Shown here piece after piece: positions 8,173 to 17,018 of a stretch of DNA of 57,772 nucleotides (position 1 is its first letter; every line of letters begins with the position of its first letter). The position numbers and the translations under genes are program-made. Location: positions 1 through 57,772 of the IMG/VR virus record IMGVR_UViG_3300007513_002696. The stretch is one strand, 5' to 3'. The DNA comes from a virus. A model generated the notes under the pieces. The model worked only from the letters and a program-made list of their open reading frames with translations. It was not told the DNA's origin and made no database searches.

Positions 8173-8960
8173 GCAAATACACCACCTTAACTTGTTACTG
8201 CCCAGTATTTAAAGGAGGGCAGTTTATTAAGGGGTACATGGAAGATATGCTGCGCCAAACGATTTTTAAAGAGGTTCAGTTTTTTATATTAGATTGCGCC
8301 TCTCCTGATAACGAAGCTGAAACAATATTGCCTTACGTTAAACAACACTCAAATATAACATATAAAAGATTAGACGAGGATCCGGGACTGTATCCGGCAT
8401 GGAATTTTTGTATACAAAATACTGAAGGAGATTTTTTAACAAACTGGAACGTTGACGACAGAAAAACGCCTTGGTCTCTAGAAATCATGAGAGACTTTCT
8501 TGTTTTGAATAGTGATATTGATTTAGTGTATGGTAATACCGTTATGAGCGCCGTCCCTAACGAAACTTGGTCTCAAGCTTTGGTTAAGCATGCTTATATT
8601 TGCAACGAAACTAATAGCTGGAGGGATTTGTTGCAAAACAATAACCCTCATTGTATGCCAATGTGGCGCCGATCCATTCATGATATGTTTGGTTATTTTA
8701 ATGAAGATTATTTAACCGCTTCAGATGCTGACTTATGGCTTAAAGCCGCTCAAGGAGGATCTTGCATGAAAAAGATTGACGATATAATGGGGATCTACTA
8801 TTATAACCCTACGGGTAGATCAAGCAACCCAGAAACCCTGAAGAAAATGGTCAATGAAGTTAACGAGATGAGGCGAAAATACGAACCGAATTATAAATCC
8901 CCGCAAGAGCAAAAGAATTCACCTCCCCCAGTTGACTTTTCTACAATCATAAAATCATAA
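8166..8960 (+). CDS. Family 2 (GT-A) glycosyltransferase
   Basis: A 264-residue GT2-like enzyme. It begins with the TCYCPVFKGGQFIKGYMEDM strand-helix, has FFILDCASPDNEAE (nucleotide-binding Asp), LYPAWNFCIQNTEGDFLTNW, and an NVDD metal-binding motif instead of the classical DxD. The C-terminal part has a TASDADLWLKAAQGG helix typical of the acceptor side. First gene of the large glycan operon. Its stop and the next ATG overlap as TAATG at 8958-8962. Confidence 0.85.
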   Translation: MSSKYTTLTCYCPVFKGGQFIKGYMEDMLRQTIFKEVQFFILDCASPDNEAETILPYVKQHSNITYKRLDEDPGLYPAWNFCIQNTEGDFLTNWNVDDRKTPWSLEIMRDFLVLNSDIDLVYGNTVMSAVPNETWSQALVKHAYICNETNSWRDLLQNNNPHCMPMWRRSIHDMFGYFNEDYLTASDADLWLKAAQGGSCMKKIDDIMGIYYYNPTGRSSNPETLKKMVNEVNEMRRKYEPNYKSPQEQKNSPPPVDFSTIIKS

Positions 8961-9829
8961 TGAAACTAAGCACTGTTTCCGCTGTAACAAAAAGTTGCCT
9001 TAAGGATTTTCTCTTAATGAAGAAAACGCTAGAGCAACACCATTTTGTAGAATTTTATTTAGCCGTTGATGATTTTTGCTACGACTATTTACATGAAAAC
9101 TTTCAACATGTTAAATGTTTCAAATTAATCAAAACAGAGAATGCTGATCATGTTTCACAGTCGCCGCAACAGCAAGAGGATTTTATTGAGATAATTAAAG
9201 CTAAGTTCACTGTCGCAAAAGAAGCTTTTAAAGATTCTAATTTTATTTTTTGGTGTGATGTTGATCATATTTTCTTTAACCCTATCGAGAAGCGAGTATT
9301 AGAGCTGATTGACACAAAAGCTATAGACGCTGCAGTTACACCCCATCATTCAGATGGGTTTGCAGATGAAAAAACAGTAGGGTATTACAACTGTGGGTTT
9401 GTTTTAATCTCTAACCCCGATTTTCTCGAGACATGGGAAGATTTGTTTATGCGCCACAAACAATTAGGGCTTTATTATGAACAAAAACCGCTAGAAGTCA
9501 CAACAGAAGCGTACAATACCTTAACTTTACCGATCAGTTATAATGTTGGATGGTGGAAGTTTTTAGGGCCTCATGCGCAACCCCGATGGGATAACATTAG
9601 ATTATCAACTGGGTTTAAAAACAAAAATAAAGACCGCAATGGGTCCACATTGTTGTTTTTTAATAAACCATTAATCAATTTTCATTTTCATTATTTTCGT
9701 GACAATAACCATGCTTTTGACCACAAAGCTTTATGTAAAGCAGTGAAAGATGTTTTTCGGACCCGACAACATAAAGGAGATGATTTAATTTCTTATTACA
9801 TAGAGCAAGAGGAGAATACTGCTGGATGA
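8960..9829 (+). CDS. GT-A glycosyltransferase, GT8-like
   Basis: A 289-residue protein with the DxD metal site FWCDVDHIFF, preceded by a KAKFTVAKEAFKDSNF helix, and a YNCGFVLISNPDFLETWEDL acceptor-side segment. This layout is that of nucleotide-diphospho-sugar transferases of the GT8/GT77-like type. A late LINFHFHYFRDN segment supplies histidines that could complete the metal site. Donor sugar unknown. It overlaps the next gene by 4 nt. Confidence 0.72.
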   Translation: MKLSTVSAVTKSCLKDFLLMKKTLEQHHFVEFYLAVDDFCYDYLHENFQHVKCFKLIKTENADHVSQSPQQQEDFIEIIKAKFTVAKEAFKDSNFIFWCDVDHIFFNPIEKRVLELIDTKAIDAAVTPHHSDGFADEKTVGYYNCGFVLISNPDFLETWEDLFMRHKQLGLYYEQKPLEVTTEAYNTLTLPISYNVGWWKFLGPHAQPRWDNIRLSTGFKNKNKDRNGSTLLFFNKPLINFHFHYFRDNNHAFDHKALCKAVKDVFRTRQHKGDDLISYYIEQEENTAG

Positions 9830-10632
9830 AAGTATACAAAGGAATAACTACATGGGGAGATAGCTTTCAAGAGCTTGCTGATTGTTGGGGGGAGGTAGGC
9901 TTTTGTGAAGTTTCCAAAGGAGGCAATCAACTATCTTGGTTGGATGATAATAATCCAGATGGCGTGGTAATGTTACACGAATACGACAGGTGCGACAATG
10001 AAAGCGAAGGGTGGGTTTGGCATATTAGAGAGCTAAAAAAAGAGTGTCGTATGGCTTTGTTTGCAAACGAGGTGCCCCCTAGCGAGCGACCATGGATATA
10101 TTGGCCCCGTCACATCAGAGAGGTAACCCAAGTGAGAAAAGAAGGTATCTTGTCTTATGCGGACCGTGATTGCCATTCTATGTTCATAGGGGCCGCAGAA
10201 AACCCTGTTCAATATCTTAATAGAACTAAGTTTGATTGGGGCTTAGCTGTAGATCGTTTTGACTTTTCTGTTAATTTGTTTTCAAAAACCCCACATAAGT
10301 ACTCTAGCCTAGAATTCTTAAAGCTAATCAAAAGAGCTCGATTTGGCCTATCCCTTGAAGGTTACGGTCCTAAATGCCAAAGAGACATTGAATATATGGC
10401 AAATGGCGTTGTGCCAGTTTTTACATGGGATACTTTTAACAATTACCACAATCCCCTTCAAGAAAATGTTCATTACCTATATGGTCGCCACCCACGTGAA
10501 GTTAAGGAAAAAATAGCCTCTACAAGCAAGGAAAAATGGCAAGAAATGTCCCATAATTGCGTCGAATGGTTCAATAAAAACTGTTCCATAGAGGGATCTT
10601 TTAAAACAACGATGGAAATAATTGGTAACTAA
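9826..10632 (+). CDS. Glycosyltransferase, exostosin/GT-B-like
   Basis: A 268-residue protein. The clearest signature is in the second half: KYSSLEFLKLIKRARFGLSL, then EGYGPKCQRDIEYMANGVVPVFT. This resembles the donor-binding region of exostosin-type and other GT-B transferases, where a Glu and a conserved GxxPV turn hold the nucleotide sugar. The N-terminus (ITTWGDSFQELADCWGEVG) is unusual. The family assignment is tentative, but the context makes a transferase role likely. Confidence 0.6.
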   Translation: MKVYKGITTWGDSFQELADCWGEVGFCEVSKGGNQLSWLDDNNPDGVVMLHEYDRCDNESEGWVWHIRELKKECRMALFANEVPPSERPWIYWPRHIREVTQVRKEGILSYADRDCHSMFIGAAENPVQYLNRTKFDWGLAVDRFDFSVNLFSKTPHKYSSLEFLKLIKRARFGLSLEGYGPKCQRDIEYMANGVVPVFTWDTFNNYHNPLQENVHYLYGRHPREVKEKIASTSKEKWQEMSHNCVEWFNKNCSIEGSFKTTMEIIGN

Positions 10633-10682
10633 AAAAAATTTTCCGAAAGAAATTAAAAACATAGTGGACTACATATAATATG
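10631..10682 (+). promoter_or_regulatory. AT-rich conserved upstream element, copy A
   Basis: A roughly 50-bp stretch directly before the ATG at 10680: an A8T4 tract, AT-rich spacer, TAGTGGACTA with TAGT/ACTA inverted arms, then TATAAT touching the ATG. A closely similar stretch ends at the ATG at 48693. It could be a phage promoter or operator, but a normal -10 position would place the transcript start inside the gene, so the exact role is open. Confidence 0.5.
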
Positions 10683-11432
10683 AAAAAGTACTTTTTAGTA
10701 ATAGCAAGATACCAAAACGAAAAGCAAGAAATTTTTGATAATCACATCAGCCCAATCAATCAAAGATATTGTGACAAGCATGGATTTGAGTATGTGGTTA
10801 TAAGGAACGATGAGCCGCTAGAATTAGTACGAGATAATCCTACGTGGTGGAAGTTTACCATTGTGCAAGATTGGATTAATCAAGGTAAACTCAAACAAGG
10901 GGATGTCTTGACTCATTTTGATGCGGACATGGTTATTGTTAAAGACGACCAACCTTACCAAACAGCCAAAAGTTTTTCTTATGCTATCGATAACGGAAAC
11001 ACTCATTGCATGGGGAACTATACTATAACCGTTAATGATTGGAGTATTGATTTGATTAACAGAATACTAAGCGAGGAACTATATCAAAAATGCAAAGACC
11101 TAGACCATTGGCAAAACTTTAGAGAACAGGCAGCATGGTACACATTAAGTGGCATACTTCCACACAGTTGGGTTTCATTTTTTGACATGCCTAACTATGG
11201 GTTTCACTCTACAACTTCCCCTTACCTCCATTATTGCCTCGAAGATCTAGACCAACACGTTGAAGTAAGAAGGCCAGAATGGGACACAACTCTCCTAGCA
11301 GAGGAAACAAACGACGCCGTAAGCCAAGCTCTACAAAAATATAATATTGTAAAAAGTAAAAAAGAAGACACTATTGTGCGTCACTTTGCGGGAGGACAGC
11401 CGTGGAGCCCGGAGTACTTTAATATTAAATAA
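10680..11432 (+). CDS. GT-A glycosyltransferase with DAD metal motif
   Basis: A 250-residue protein. HFDADMVIV is the metal-binding motif of GT-A enzymes. It is preceded by NPTWWKFTIVQDWINQGK and followed by a CMGNYTITVNDWSIDLINRI acceptor segment and the WQNFREQAAWYTLSG helix. This pattern is shared by GT34- and GT8-like transferases. Unlike most neighbours it does not overlap the preceding gene. It has a 47-nt leader that holds the conserved AT-rich element, so it may start its own transcript. Confidence 0.72.
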   Translation: MKKYFLVIARYQNEKQEIFDNHISPINQRYCDKHGFEYVVIRNDEPLELVRDNPTWWKFTIVQDWINQGKLKQGDVLTHFDADMVIVKDDQPYQTAKSFSYAIDNGNTHCMGNYTITVNDWSIDLINRILSEELYQKCKDLDHWQNFREQAAWYTLSGILPHSWVSFFDMPNYGFHSTTSPYLHYCLEDLDQHVEVRRPEWDTTLLAEETNDAVSQALQKYNIVKSKKEDTIVRHFAGGQPWSPEYFNIK

Positions 11433-11437
11433 ACATT

Positions 11438-12052
11438 ATGCATTGCTTTTGCCTCCACCACACAGATCGCCCCGACCGTAAAGATAATTTGCTTAAGGTT
11501 TTTAAGAGAGAGGGTCTAAAAGAAGTAGAATGGATAGAAGATTTTCATCCAGATAAAATAAACAAGGACAAGCTAAACCTACAGCATGATTTAAACATTA
11601 ATGCTATTTCTGTTTATTTAAAACATCAGAAGTGTTACGAATTGCAGAAAAAAAATAATTATAAAAATATCTTAATACTTGAAGATGACGTTATGATCCC
11701 TGAAGGCTTCGGGTTTATTTCTTTTTTAAACCAATGTATGGAAGATTTTGAGTCCCTCGAAGGAGACTTAATGTTTATTGGAGGCGCATTTGATATCAAG
11801 CCTCCCGCGATATACCCCAATCAAACAGTTTATACTCTACCGGGATTCAAGTCTCGTTGTGCTCACTGTTATGTGGTAAGCCACAGATGCATAGACATCA
11901 TCTTGAAAAACATTAACATTATGGATGATGCGCTAGACTGGAAACTGAATAAAATTATAGACGATAATAACCTTAAAGTATGCTACACAGAGCCCAGTAT
12001 ACAACAAGCCACAGTAGAAGGTTTAGATTCTTCAACCATTCAAATCAGTTAA
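11438..12052 (+). CDS. Family 25 glycosyltransferase (LPS galactosyltransferase type)
   Basis: A 204-residue GT25-like protein. It has the starting strand with DRPDRKDNLLKVFKREGL, a GCF-replacing ISVYLKHQKCYELQKK helix, and the diagnostic ILILEDDVMIPEGF. A CAHCYVVSHRCIDIIL segment follows. GT25 enzymes (LgtB, LpsA) add galactose or glucose to lipo-oligosaccharide. It is shorter than typical family members (about 250 residues) but keeps the core. Next gene starts after 6 nt. Confidence 0.85.
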   Translation: MHCFCLHHTDRPDRKDNLLKVFKREGLKEVEWIEDFHPDKINKDKLNLQHDLNINAISVYLKHQKCYELQKKNNYKNILILEDDVMIPEGFGFISFLNQCMEDFESLEGDLMFIGGAFDIKPPAIYPNQTVYTLPGFKSRCAHCYVVSHRCIDIILKNINIMDDALDWKLNKIIDDNNLKVCYTEPSIQQATVEGLDSSTIQIS

Positions 12053-12058
12053 TAACAA

Positions 12059-12805
12059 ATGGATAAGATTTTAGTCATAGGGGATAGCTGTGAAGATAGA
12101 TTTACCTATGGTTATTCTCACCGCTTATGCCCTGACACCCCAGCCCCAGTTTTTGTTCCCAACAAAGACATAATTAATTCAGGGATGGCTGGAAACGTAT
12201 ACGAAAACCTCAAAAGCTTTGGTTTTAAGTGCGATTTAATTACAAACTCAGAAAAAATTGTTAAGCAGAGATATGTAGACGAAAAAACAAACCACACTTT
12301 CCTAAGAGTTGACACAAATGATAAGGTCTCTCCTATAGAATTTAATCCGTCCAAAATTCAGCAAGAAGCGTATAAAGCTATAGTTATCGCTGACTACGGA
12401 AAGGGCTTTTTGAGCGACTTCGACATATCGCTTCTGTGTAGCCTTAACGAACATGTTTTTATAGATACTAAAAAAACAATAGGCCCTTGGTGCCGCGAAG
12501 CTTCTTTTATTAAGGTTAATAGTCCGGAATTTGAGAGATTCAAAAGCAAGATTTCAATGGAAGAGTGGGCAAACAAGTTGATAGTCACCCTCGGAGACCA
12601 AGGGTGCATGTTTAGAAAAGAAAAGGGATTTTGTTATTACCCAGTGCATAGTGTAGACGTATTTGACTTGTCCGGAGCCGGTGATACTTTTCAGGCAGCT
12701 TTAGTGACCAACTACCTAGACACCTTTGATATAGACTTAGCCCTTAAATATGCGAACCTGTGCGCGTCAAGAGTTGTCCAAAGAAAAGGAGTGGTGCCCC
12801 CTTGA
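12059..12805 (+). CDS. PfkB-family sugar kinase, heptose-7-phosphate kinase-like
   Basis: A 248-residue ribokinase-fold protein closest in motif layout to the kinase half of HldE (RfaE domain I). It shows GDSCEDRFTYG, RLCPDTPAPVF (cf. the RISPEAPVPV signature of RfaE), GMAGNVYENLKSFG and the catalytic DLSGAGDTF with GAGDT at 206-210. Such enzymes phosphorylate D-glycero-D-manno-heptose 7-phosphate on the way to ADP-heptose. It is shorter than the HldE kinase domain (about 315 residues), mainly in the lid. A cytidylyltransferase domain of HldE-C type is encoded at 20082. Confidence 0.78.
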   Translation: MDKILVIGDSCEDRFTYGYSHRLCPDTPAPVFVPNKDIINSGMAGNVYENLKSFGFKCDLITNSEKIVKQRYVDEKTNHTFLRVDTNDKVSPIEFNPSKIQQEAYKAIVIADYGKGFLSDFDISLLCSLNEHVFIDTKKTIGPWCREASFIKVNSPEFERFKSKISMEEWANKLIVTLGDQGCMFRKEKGFCYYPVHSVDVFDLSGAGDTFQAALVTNYLDTFDIDLALKYANLCASRVVQRKGVVPP

Positions 12806-12812
12806 TTATTTA

Positions 12813-13730
12813 ATGAAAAATAAATTGAAACTCGCTTTCAGCGATATGTGGGGGTTCGAGGATTACCTCTTCAACCCTCACGATAATTATTTTCTCGATC
12901 TTTTTAAAACTAAATTCGACGTAGAAATCAACCAAAACAACCCAGACCTTTTAATATATTCAGTTTTTGGCTCCAACTACAAACATTTTTCTTGTAAAAA
13001 AATATTTTTCTCAGGTGAAAACAGAGGAGCCCCAAAAACCACAACGCCCCACTATAACGATTCTGACGTAACCCTCTCTCATTACAACGACGAGGCCAAA
13101 GAGGTTTTTGTACCCCTATGGGTTCTCTCGGTTAATTGGTTTCAAAAAAAGCAACCAAGGCCATTACCGAGCAACCCAACATATTGCGTAGACCTTAACT
13201 TAATACAATATAAACGAGAAAGATTTCTTAAAAAATCAGAGCGTCGTAAATTTTGTGCTTTAATAAACAACGCTCCATCTGGAGATCGAATTTTGTTATT
13301 TAAAGCCTTAAGTGAGCACGCCCATATTGACAGCTTTGGATCTTTATTAAACAACACAGGTAAACACTTAAGAGGTTCCCAGCAAGATAAAATTGACGTC
13401 TTGCACAACTACAAATTTACAGTCGCCTTTGAAAACTCTTACCACTACGGATACAATACAGAAAAAATAATAGAACCCCTAGAGGCAGGTTGCATACCTC
13501 TTTACGACGGAGGAAAATGTGTTAAAAAATACTTTAACCCTAAAAGCTTTTTGTACTACAAAGACTATCCATCGATGAATAGTTACATCGAAGATATTTT
13601 AAAAATTGCTCAAAACCAAGATCTTTATGAAAGCATGGTATTAGAGGCTCCTTTAAATTTAAACAAAATAGAAAAAGACCTTGCCCCGGCTAATATTTTA
13701 AATAATATCCTAAAGGTATTAGATCTGTAA
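12813..13730 (+). CDS. Family 10 (alpha-1,3/1,4-) fucosyltransferase-like
   Basis: I take the ATG at 12813 as start (305 residues); an upstream ATG at 12750 would overlap the kinase gene by 56 nt. The GT10 signature is clear: KIFFSGENRGAP, KFCALINNAPSGDRILLFKA, DSFGSLLNNTG, and above all FTVAFENSYHYGYNTEKI followed by EPLEAGCIPLYDGG. GT10 enzymes transfer L-fucose from GDP-fucose. Genes for making GDP-fucose (gmd and fcl) lie in the same operon at 21747-23757, which strongly supports the role. Confidence 0.88.
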   Translation: MKNKLKLAFSDMWGFEDYLFNPHDNYFLDLFKTKFDVEINQNNPDLLIYSVFGSNYKHFSCKKIFFSGENRGAPKTTTPHYNDSDVTLSHYNDEAKEVFVPLWVLSVNWFQKKQPRPLPSNPTYCVDLNLIQYKRERFLKKSERRKFCALINNAPSGDRILLFKALSEHAHIDSFGSLLNNTGKHLRGSQQDKIDVLHNYKFTVAFENSYHYGYNTEKIIEPLEAGCIPLYDGGKCVKKYFNPKSFLYYKDYPSMNSYIEDILKIAQNQDLYESMVLEAPLNLNKIEKDLAPANILNNILKVLDL

Positions 13731-13760
13731 TTAAATGAAAAAAACCACCCAGAAAAAAGG

Positions 13761-14489
13761 ATGAAAGTAGCTCTAAACTTATCCGGCTTAAGCCGCACAT
13801 TGAGCTACAGTTGGCTCTTTATAGATAAATATATTGCTACCCCCCTTAAAGCTGATATTTTCTTGCATACATGGGACATAGACCACAATAGCGCTCCCGG
13901 GCTCGCAAAAGGAACCACATCTCTAAACCCTAACTTTAATGCCCCTTCCGTTTCTCTGAAAAAAACAAAGGAAGACTACATCGTCGACGAAATAAGACCA
14001 ACCTCTTATGTTATTGAACCCTTTGAAAGCTTTTCTTTAAAAGAAGAAACCCATTCTACTTTTGCTATGTATTACGGCATACAAAAGGCAAACCTTTTAA
14101 GAAAACAATACGAGAAGAGCAAAGGGATTTCTTATGATCTTATTATTCGCGCTAGACTAGATACTTTTTTTGAAGACACAATTCCTAATAAAGATATTGA
14201 AGAAGCTTTGACTCAGGACACCCTTTTTGTTGGATGTAATCGCTCAGAAGAAGACTACCCCCATCGCGAAACAACAGATGTTTTTGCTTTCAGCAACAGC
14301 AGCATTATGAATATTTACGCTGACACCTTTAATTTGTACGATAATGGCAACAATCGTCATTTACTAGGAGAGCAAGGGATTCACCACCAACTCGTAAGCA
14401 ACCAAGTTAAAGTTAAATGGTCACACATACCATTTAAACTCCCTAGTGTGTGGAGCTCTAATGAAATAAGAGTGAACCGATACCAATGA
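13761..14489 (+). CDS. Putative glycosyltransferase-like protein
   Basis: A 242-residue protein that begins MKVALNLSGLSRTLSYSW, followed by ADIFLHTWD and, near residue 125, YDLIIRARLDTFF. This arrangement recurs in surface-polysaccharide proteins whose starts read MKVALxxSGQPRT and which carry a RxRxD metal-type motif. It is embedded in the glycan operon and ends with an ATGA overlap into the next gene. A purine-rich AAAAAAGG lies before its ATG. Specific activity unknown. Confidence 0.6.
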   Translation: MKVALNLSGLSRTLSYSWLFIDKYIATPLKADIFLHTWDIDHNSAPGLAKGTTSLNPNFNAPSVSLKKTKEDYIVDEIRPTSYVIEPFESFSLKEETHSTFAMYYGIQKANLLRKQYEKSKGISYDLIIRARLDTFFEDTIPNKDIEEALTQDTLFVGCNRSEEDYPHRETTDVFAFSNSSIMNIYADTFNLYDNGNNRHLLGEQGIHHQLVSNQVKVKWSHIPFKLPSVWSSNEIRVNRYQ

Positions 14490-16390
14490 CTAAAACAATT
14501 TACAAACCGTGGGGAAAAGAGGTATGGCTAGAGCTTAATGACAAGTATTGTTATAAAAGGATCTACATTAATGCCGGACACAAAACTAGTTACCAGTATC
14601 ACCTCTATAAGCTGGAAACTAACTATATAATAGAAGGTGAAGCTGAAGTTTGGCTCGAGGACGACGAAGGCAGTGTAAAGAAAGAAAAGATGACGGAAGG
14701 TGATTTTTTTACCATCCATCCCCCCAAAAAACATCGAGTTATAGCGTTAACAGATGTGATTCTTCAAGAGGTATCCACCCCTCACGTTGACGATGTTATT
14801 CGTATCGAAGACGACTCTAAGAGAAGTGACGGAAAAATAGAGCACGAACATATTCGCCCTGCATTGTGTATTTTAACGGCGGGCTTAGGTAAAAGAATGG
14901 GAGGAATAACGGATCATGTTAACAAGGGACTGCTCCCCTTGGATAACAAAGCGCTCATTTCACACTTGATTGAAAAAACCTCACCAGATTATGAAATTAT
15001 TTTACCTTTAGGATACAAAGGAGAGTCTGTTCGAGAATATTGTGAAGCGGCTCACCCAGATAGAGATTTCATATTTGTAAACGTAGATAGATACGAAGGG
15101 GCCGGAACAGGCCCCGGCTATTCTATTTTTCAATGTCAAGAGCACCTCCAAAGGCCTTTTATTTGGGCGACCGCAGACAGCATTATAAAGAACCCATTAC
15201 CCTCCCTGCATGGAGACTGGCTAGGCGTATACCCCACCGATATTCCGGAACTTTATTCTACAGTAGATATTGAGGATGGTAAAATTATACGGTTTAAAAA
15301 CAAAGAACCTAATGGTTATAAACATGCATTTATAGGGGTGGCGGGAGTGTACGATTACAAAGCTTTTTGGAAAGAGATCGAAATTTCTAATGGCGAAATA
15401 GTAAGTGCTTACTACAATGTAGACTCTTACAAAACGATTAAACCTGAGTATTTTGAGTGGTACGACGCTGGAACTATTGACAACTACCTTAAAGCTACCA
15501 GCGCTTCAAAAAATTACAGTATTCCTAAAACCAACGGGGAGTTTTTATATAAGGTAAAAGATTTTTTTATCAAACTCTCTTCGGATAAAAAATTTATTTC
15601 TGGAAGAATTTCTCGATCTAAAAACTTAAAAGGGCTATGCCCTCCGATTGATTATGCTGGCGAACATTTATACTCTTATAAATGGATCGAAGGAAGTACC
15701 TTATATGATTGCGATTCTCAAGATATTTGGAATAATTTTTTGTCTTTTGCTGCTAACAAGATGTGGAAGACACACGATGCTGACGCCGCTTCTTTCGAAA
15801 AGGCATGTAAAACATTTTATAACGATAAAACTCGTGAGAGATTAAATTTATTCTTCTCTAGCCGCGAGGCCCACTTTAAAGGCATACATAAAGTTAACGG
15901 GGTTGATACGGCACCTATGGAAGCCTTATTGGACTCCATAGATATGAACGAGCTTTACCAAGGATCGCCTACAAAGCTTTTTCACGGAGACTTACAGTTT
16001 GATAATGTGATCTGTACTAATAAGAGCCAATTTTATTTGATAGACTGGAGACAAGATTTTGGAGGGATAGACATAGGTGATACTTATTATGATTTAGCTA
16101 AGATGTATGGGGGTTTATTAATGTCTTACAAGCTAATGAAAGACTCTTTTAACTTTTCATGTTCCTCGGTCTCTTGTAGCAACATAGAGTTCAAACATAA
16201 AAGAACTAAAGCATTAAAAGAATTTCAACATGCTTATGAAAAATGGATACCCCTAAACGGATTTTGCTTAAATAAAGTAAAAAAGATTACCGCTTTGATT
16301 TTCTTAAACATGGCTCCGCTTCACCAGAAAAAGCTTGGAGACTTGCTTTTCTTCAAATCTAAATTAATGCTCAATGAATTACTTTCCTAA
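14486..16390 (+). CDS. Cupin / nucleotidyltransferase / APH-type kinase fusion
   Basis: A 634-residue three-domain protein. Residues about 1-120 form a cupin of the type fused to mannose-6-phosphate isomerases (YKPWGKEVWLEL, then FFTIHPPKKHRVIAL). Residues about 125-345 form a sugar-phosphate nucleotidyltransferase with LTAGLGKRMGG and the KGLLPLDNKALISHL lysine segment. Residues about 360-634 form an aminoglycoside/choline-kinase-like domain with HGDLQFDN at 500-507 and YLIDWRQDF. Kinase plus nucleotidyltransferase recalls LicA/LicC (choline) and AmgK/MurU (MurNAc). This protein could phosphorylate and then nucleotide-activate one substrate, with the cupin acting earlier. Substrate unknown. 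Confidence 0.8.
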   Translation: MTKTIYKPWGKEVWLELNDKYCYKRIYINAGHKTSYQYHLYKLETNYIIEGEAEVWLEDDEGSVKKEKMTEGDFFTIHPPKKHRVIALTDVILQEVSTPHVDDVIRIEDDSKRSDGKIEHEHIRPALCILTAGLGKRMGGITDHVNKGLLPLDNKALISHLIEKTSPDYEIILPLGYKGESVREYCEAAHPDRDFIFVNVDRYEGAGTGPGYSIFQCQEHLQRPFIWATADSIIKNPLPSLHGDWLGVYPTDIPELYSTVDIEDGKIIRFKNKEPNGYKHAFIGVAGVYDYKAFWKEIEISNGEIVSAYYNVDSYKTIKPEYFEWYDAGTIDNYLKATSASKNYSIPKTNGEFLYKVKDFFIKLSSDKKFISGRISRSKNLKGLCPPIDYAGEHLYSYKWIEGSTLYDCDSQDIWNNFLSFAANKMWKTHDADAASFEKACKTFYNDKTRERLNLFFSSREAHFKGIHKVNGVDTAPMEALLDSIDMNELYQGSPTKLFHGDLQFDNVICTNKSQFYLIDWRQDFGGIDIGDTYYDLAKMYGGLLMSYKLMKDSFNFSCSSVSCSNIEFKHKRTKALKEFQHAYEKWIPLNGFCLNKVKKITALIFLNMAPLHQKKLGDLLFFKSKLMLNELLS

Positions 16391-17018
16391 AATAGATAAA
16401 GACACAGCTCTTTATGCTTCCTTTGCGAAAAAAGCAGGGAGCAAAGGGTGTTTATTTTTTAATCCCCTATTTGCGGAGCACCACATAAATGCAATCTATA
16501 AATCTTTTTCGGTAAACAATATAGAAGAAGCTATCAAAGCTGCTAAGACACTCAACATTAAGGGGTTCGCTATAACGATGCCCTTTAAACAAGAAGTTCT
16601 AAAATATGTAGACGAAACGTCCGAAGAAGTTAAGAAAATTGGGGCTGCAAATACAGTTCTTAACAAAAATAATTATTTAAAAGCTTACAATACCGATTAT
16701 GTGGCAGCCAAGACCATGTTGTTTAATTTTTTTGCAAAAGAGACACAAAAAAAACTATATATCATGGGTAACGGAGGTTATTCTAAAGCTGTACAATACG
16801 CCGCAACCTTAAACGGCATTAGCTATGAAGTAATTACAAGAAGCAAATGGGATAATATAATTAAAATTAAAAACAGCGTTATATACAACTGTACCCCTGT
16901 AGAAAACGTTGCCACTGATCCTTCTAGTGAATTTATTGACTGCATAACCACATCTCCCACAGGTCGCCGTTTGGCTGAAATTCAATCCCAAGAGCAATTT
17001 AAGCTTTATACAGCATGA
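16374..17018 (+). CDS. Shikimate 5-dehydrogenase (AroE)-like protein
   Basis: A 214-residue protein with AroE motifs. It has NPLFAEHHINAIYKSF in the place of SPxxHN, GFAITMPFKQEVLKYVDE (the catalytic Lys of the TxPxK strand), and IGAANTVL with AYNTDYVAA (the NTD motif). A shortened NADP domain has YIMGNGGYSKAVQYAA and VIYNCTP. Bacterial AroE is about 270 residues, so the dinucleotide domain is compact. In this operon it could reduce a sugar-derived keto intermediate and need not act in aromatic amino-acid synthesis. Overlaps the fusion gene before it by 17 nt and the next by 4. Confidence 0.75.
   Translation: MNYFPKIDKDTALYASFAKKAGSKGCLFFNPLFAEHHINAIYKSFSVNNIEEAIKAAKTLNIKGFAITMPFKQEVLKYVDETSEEVKKIGAANTVLNKNNYLKAYNTDYVAAKTMLFNFFAKETQKKLYIMGNGGYSKAVQYAATLNGISYEVITRSKWDNIIKIKNSVIYNCTPVENVATDPSSEFIDCITTSPTGRRLAEIQSQEQFKLYTA

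Noticed and set aside
8138-8185. Upstream ATG at 8185 for the 7814 gene
   Set aside because: It would overlap the divergent glycosyltransferase start and lie upstream of the predicted transcript start at about 8137.
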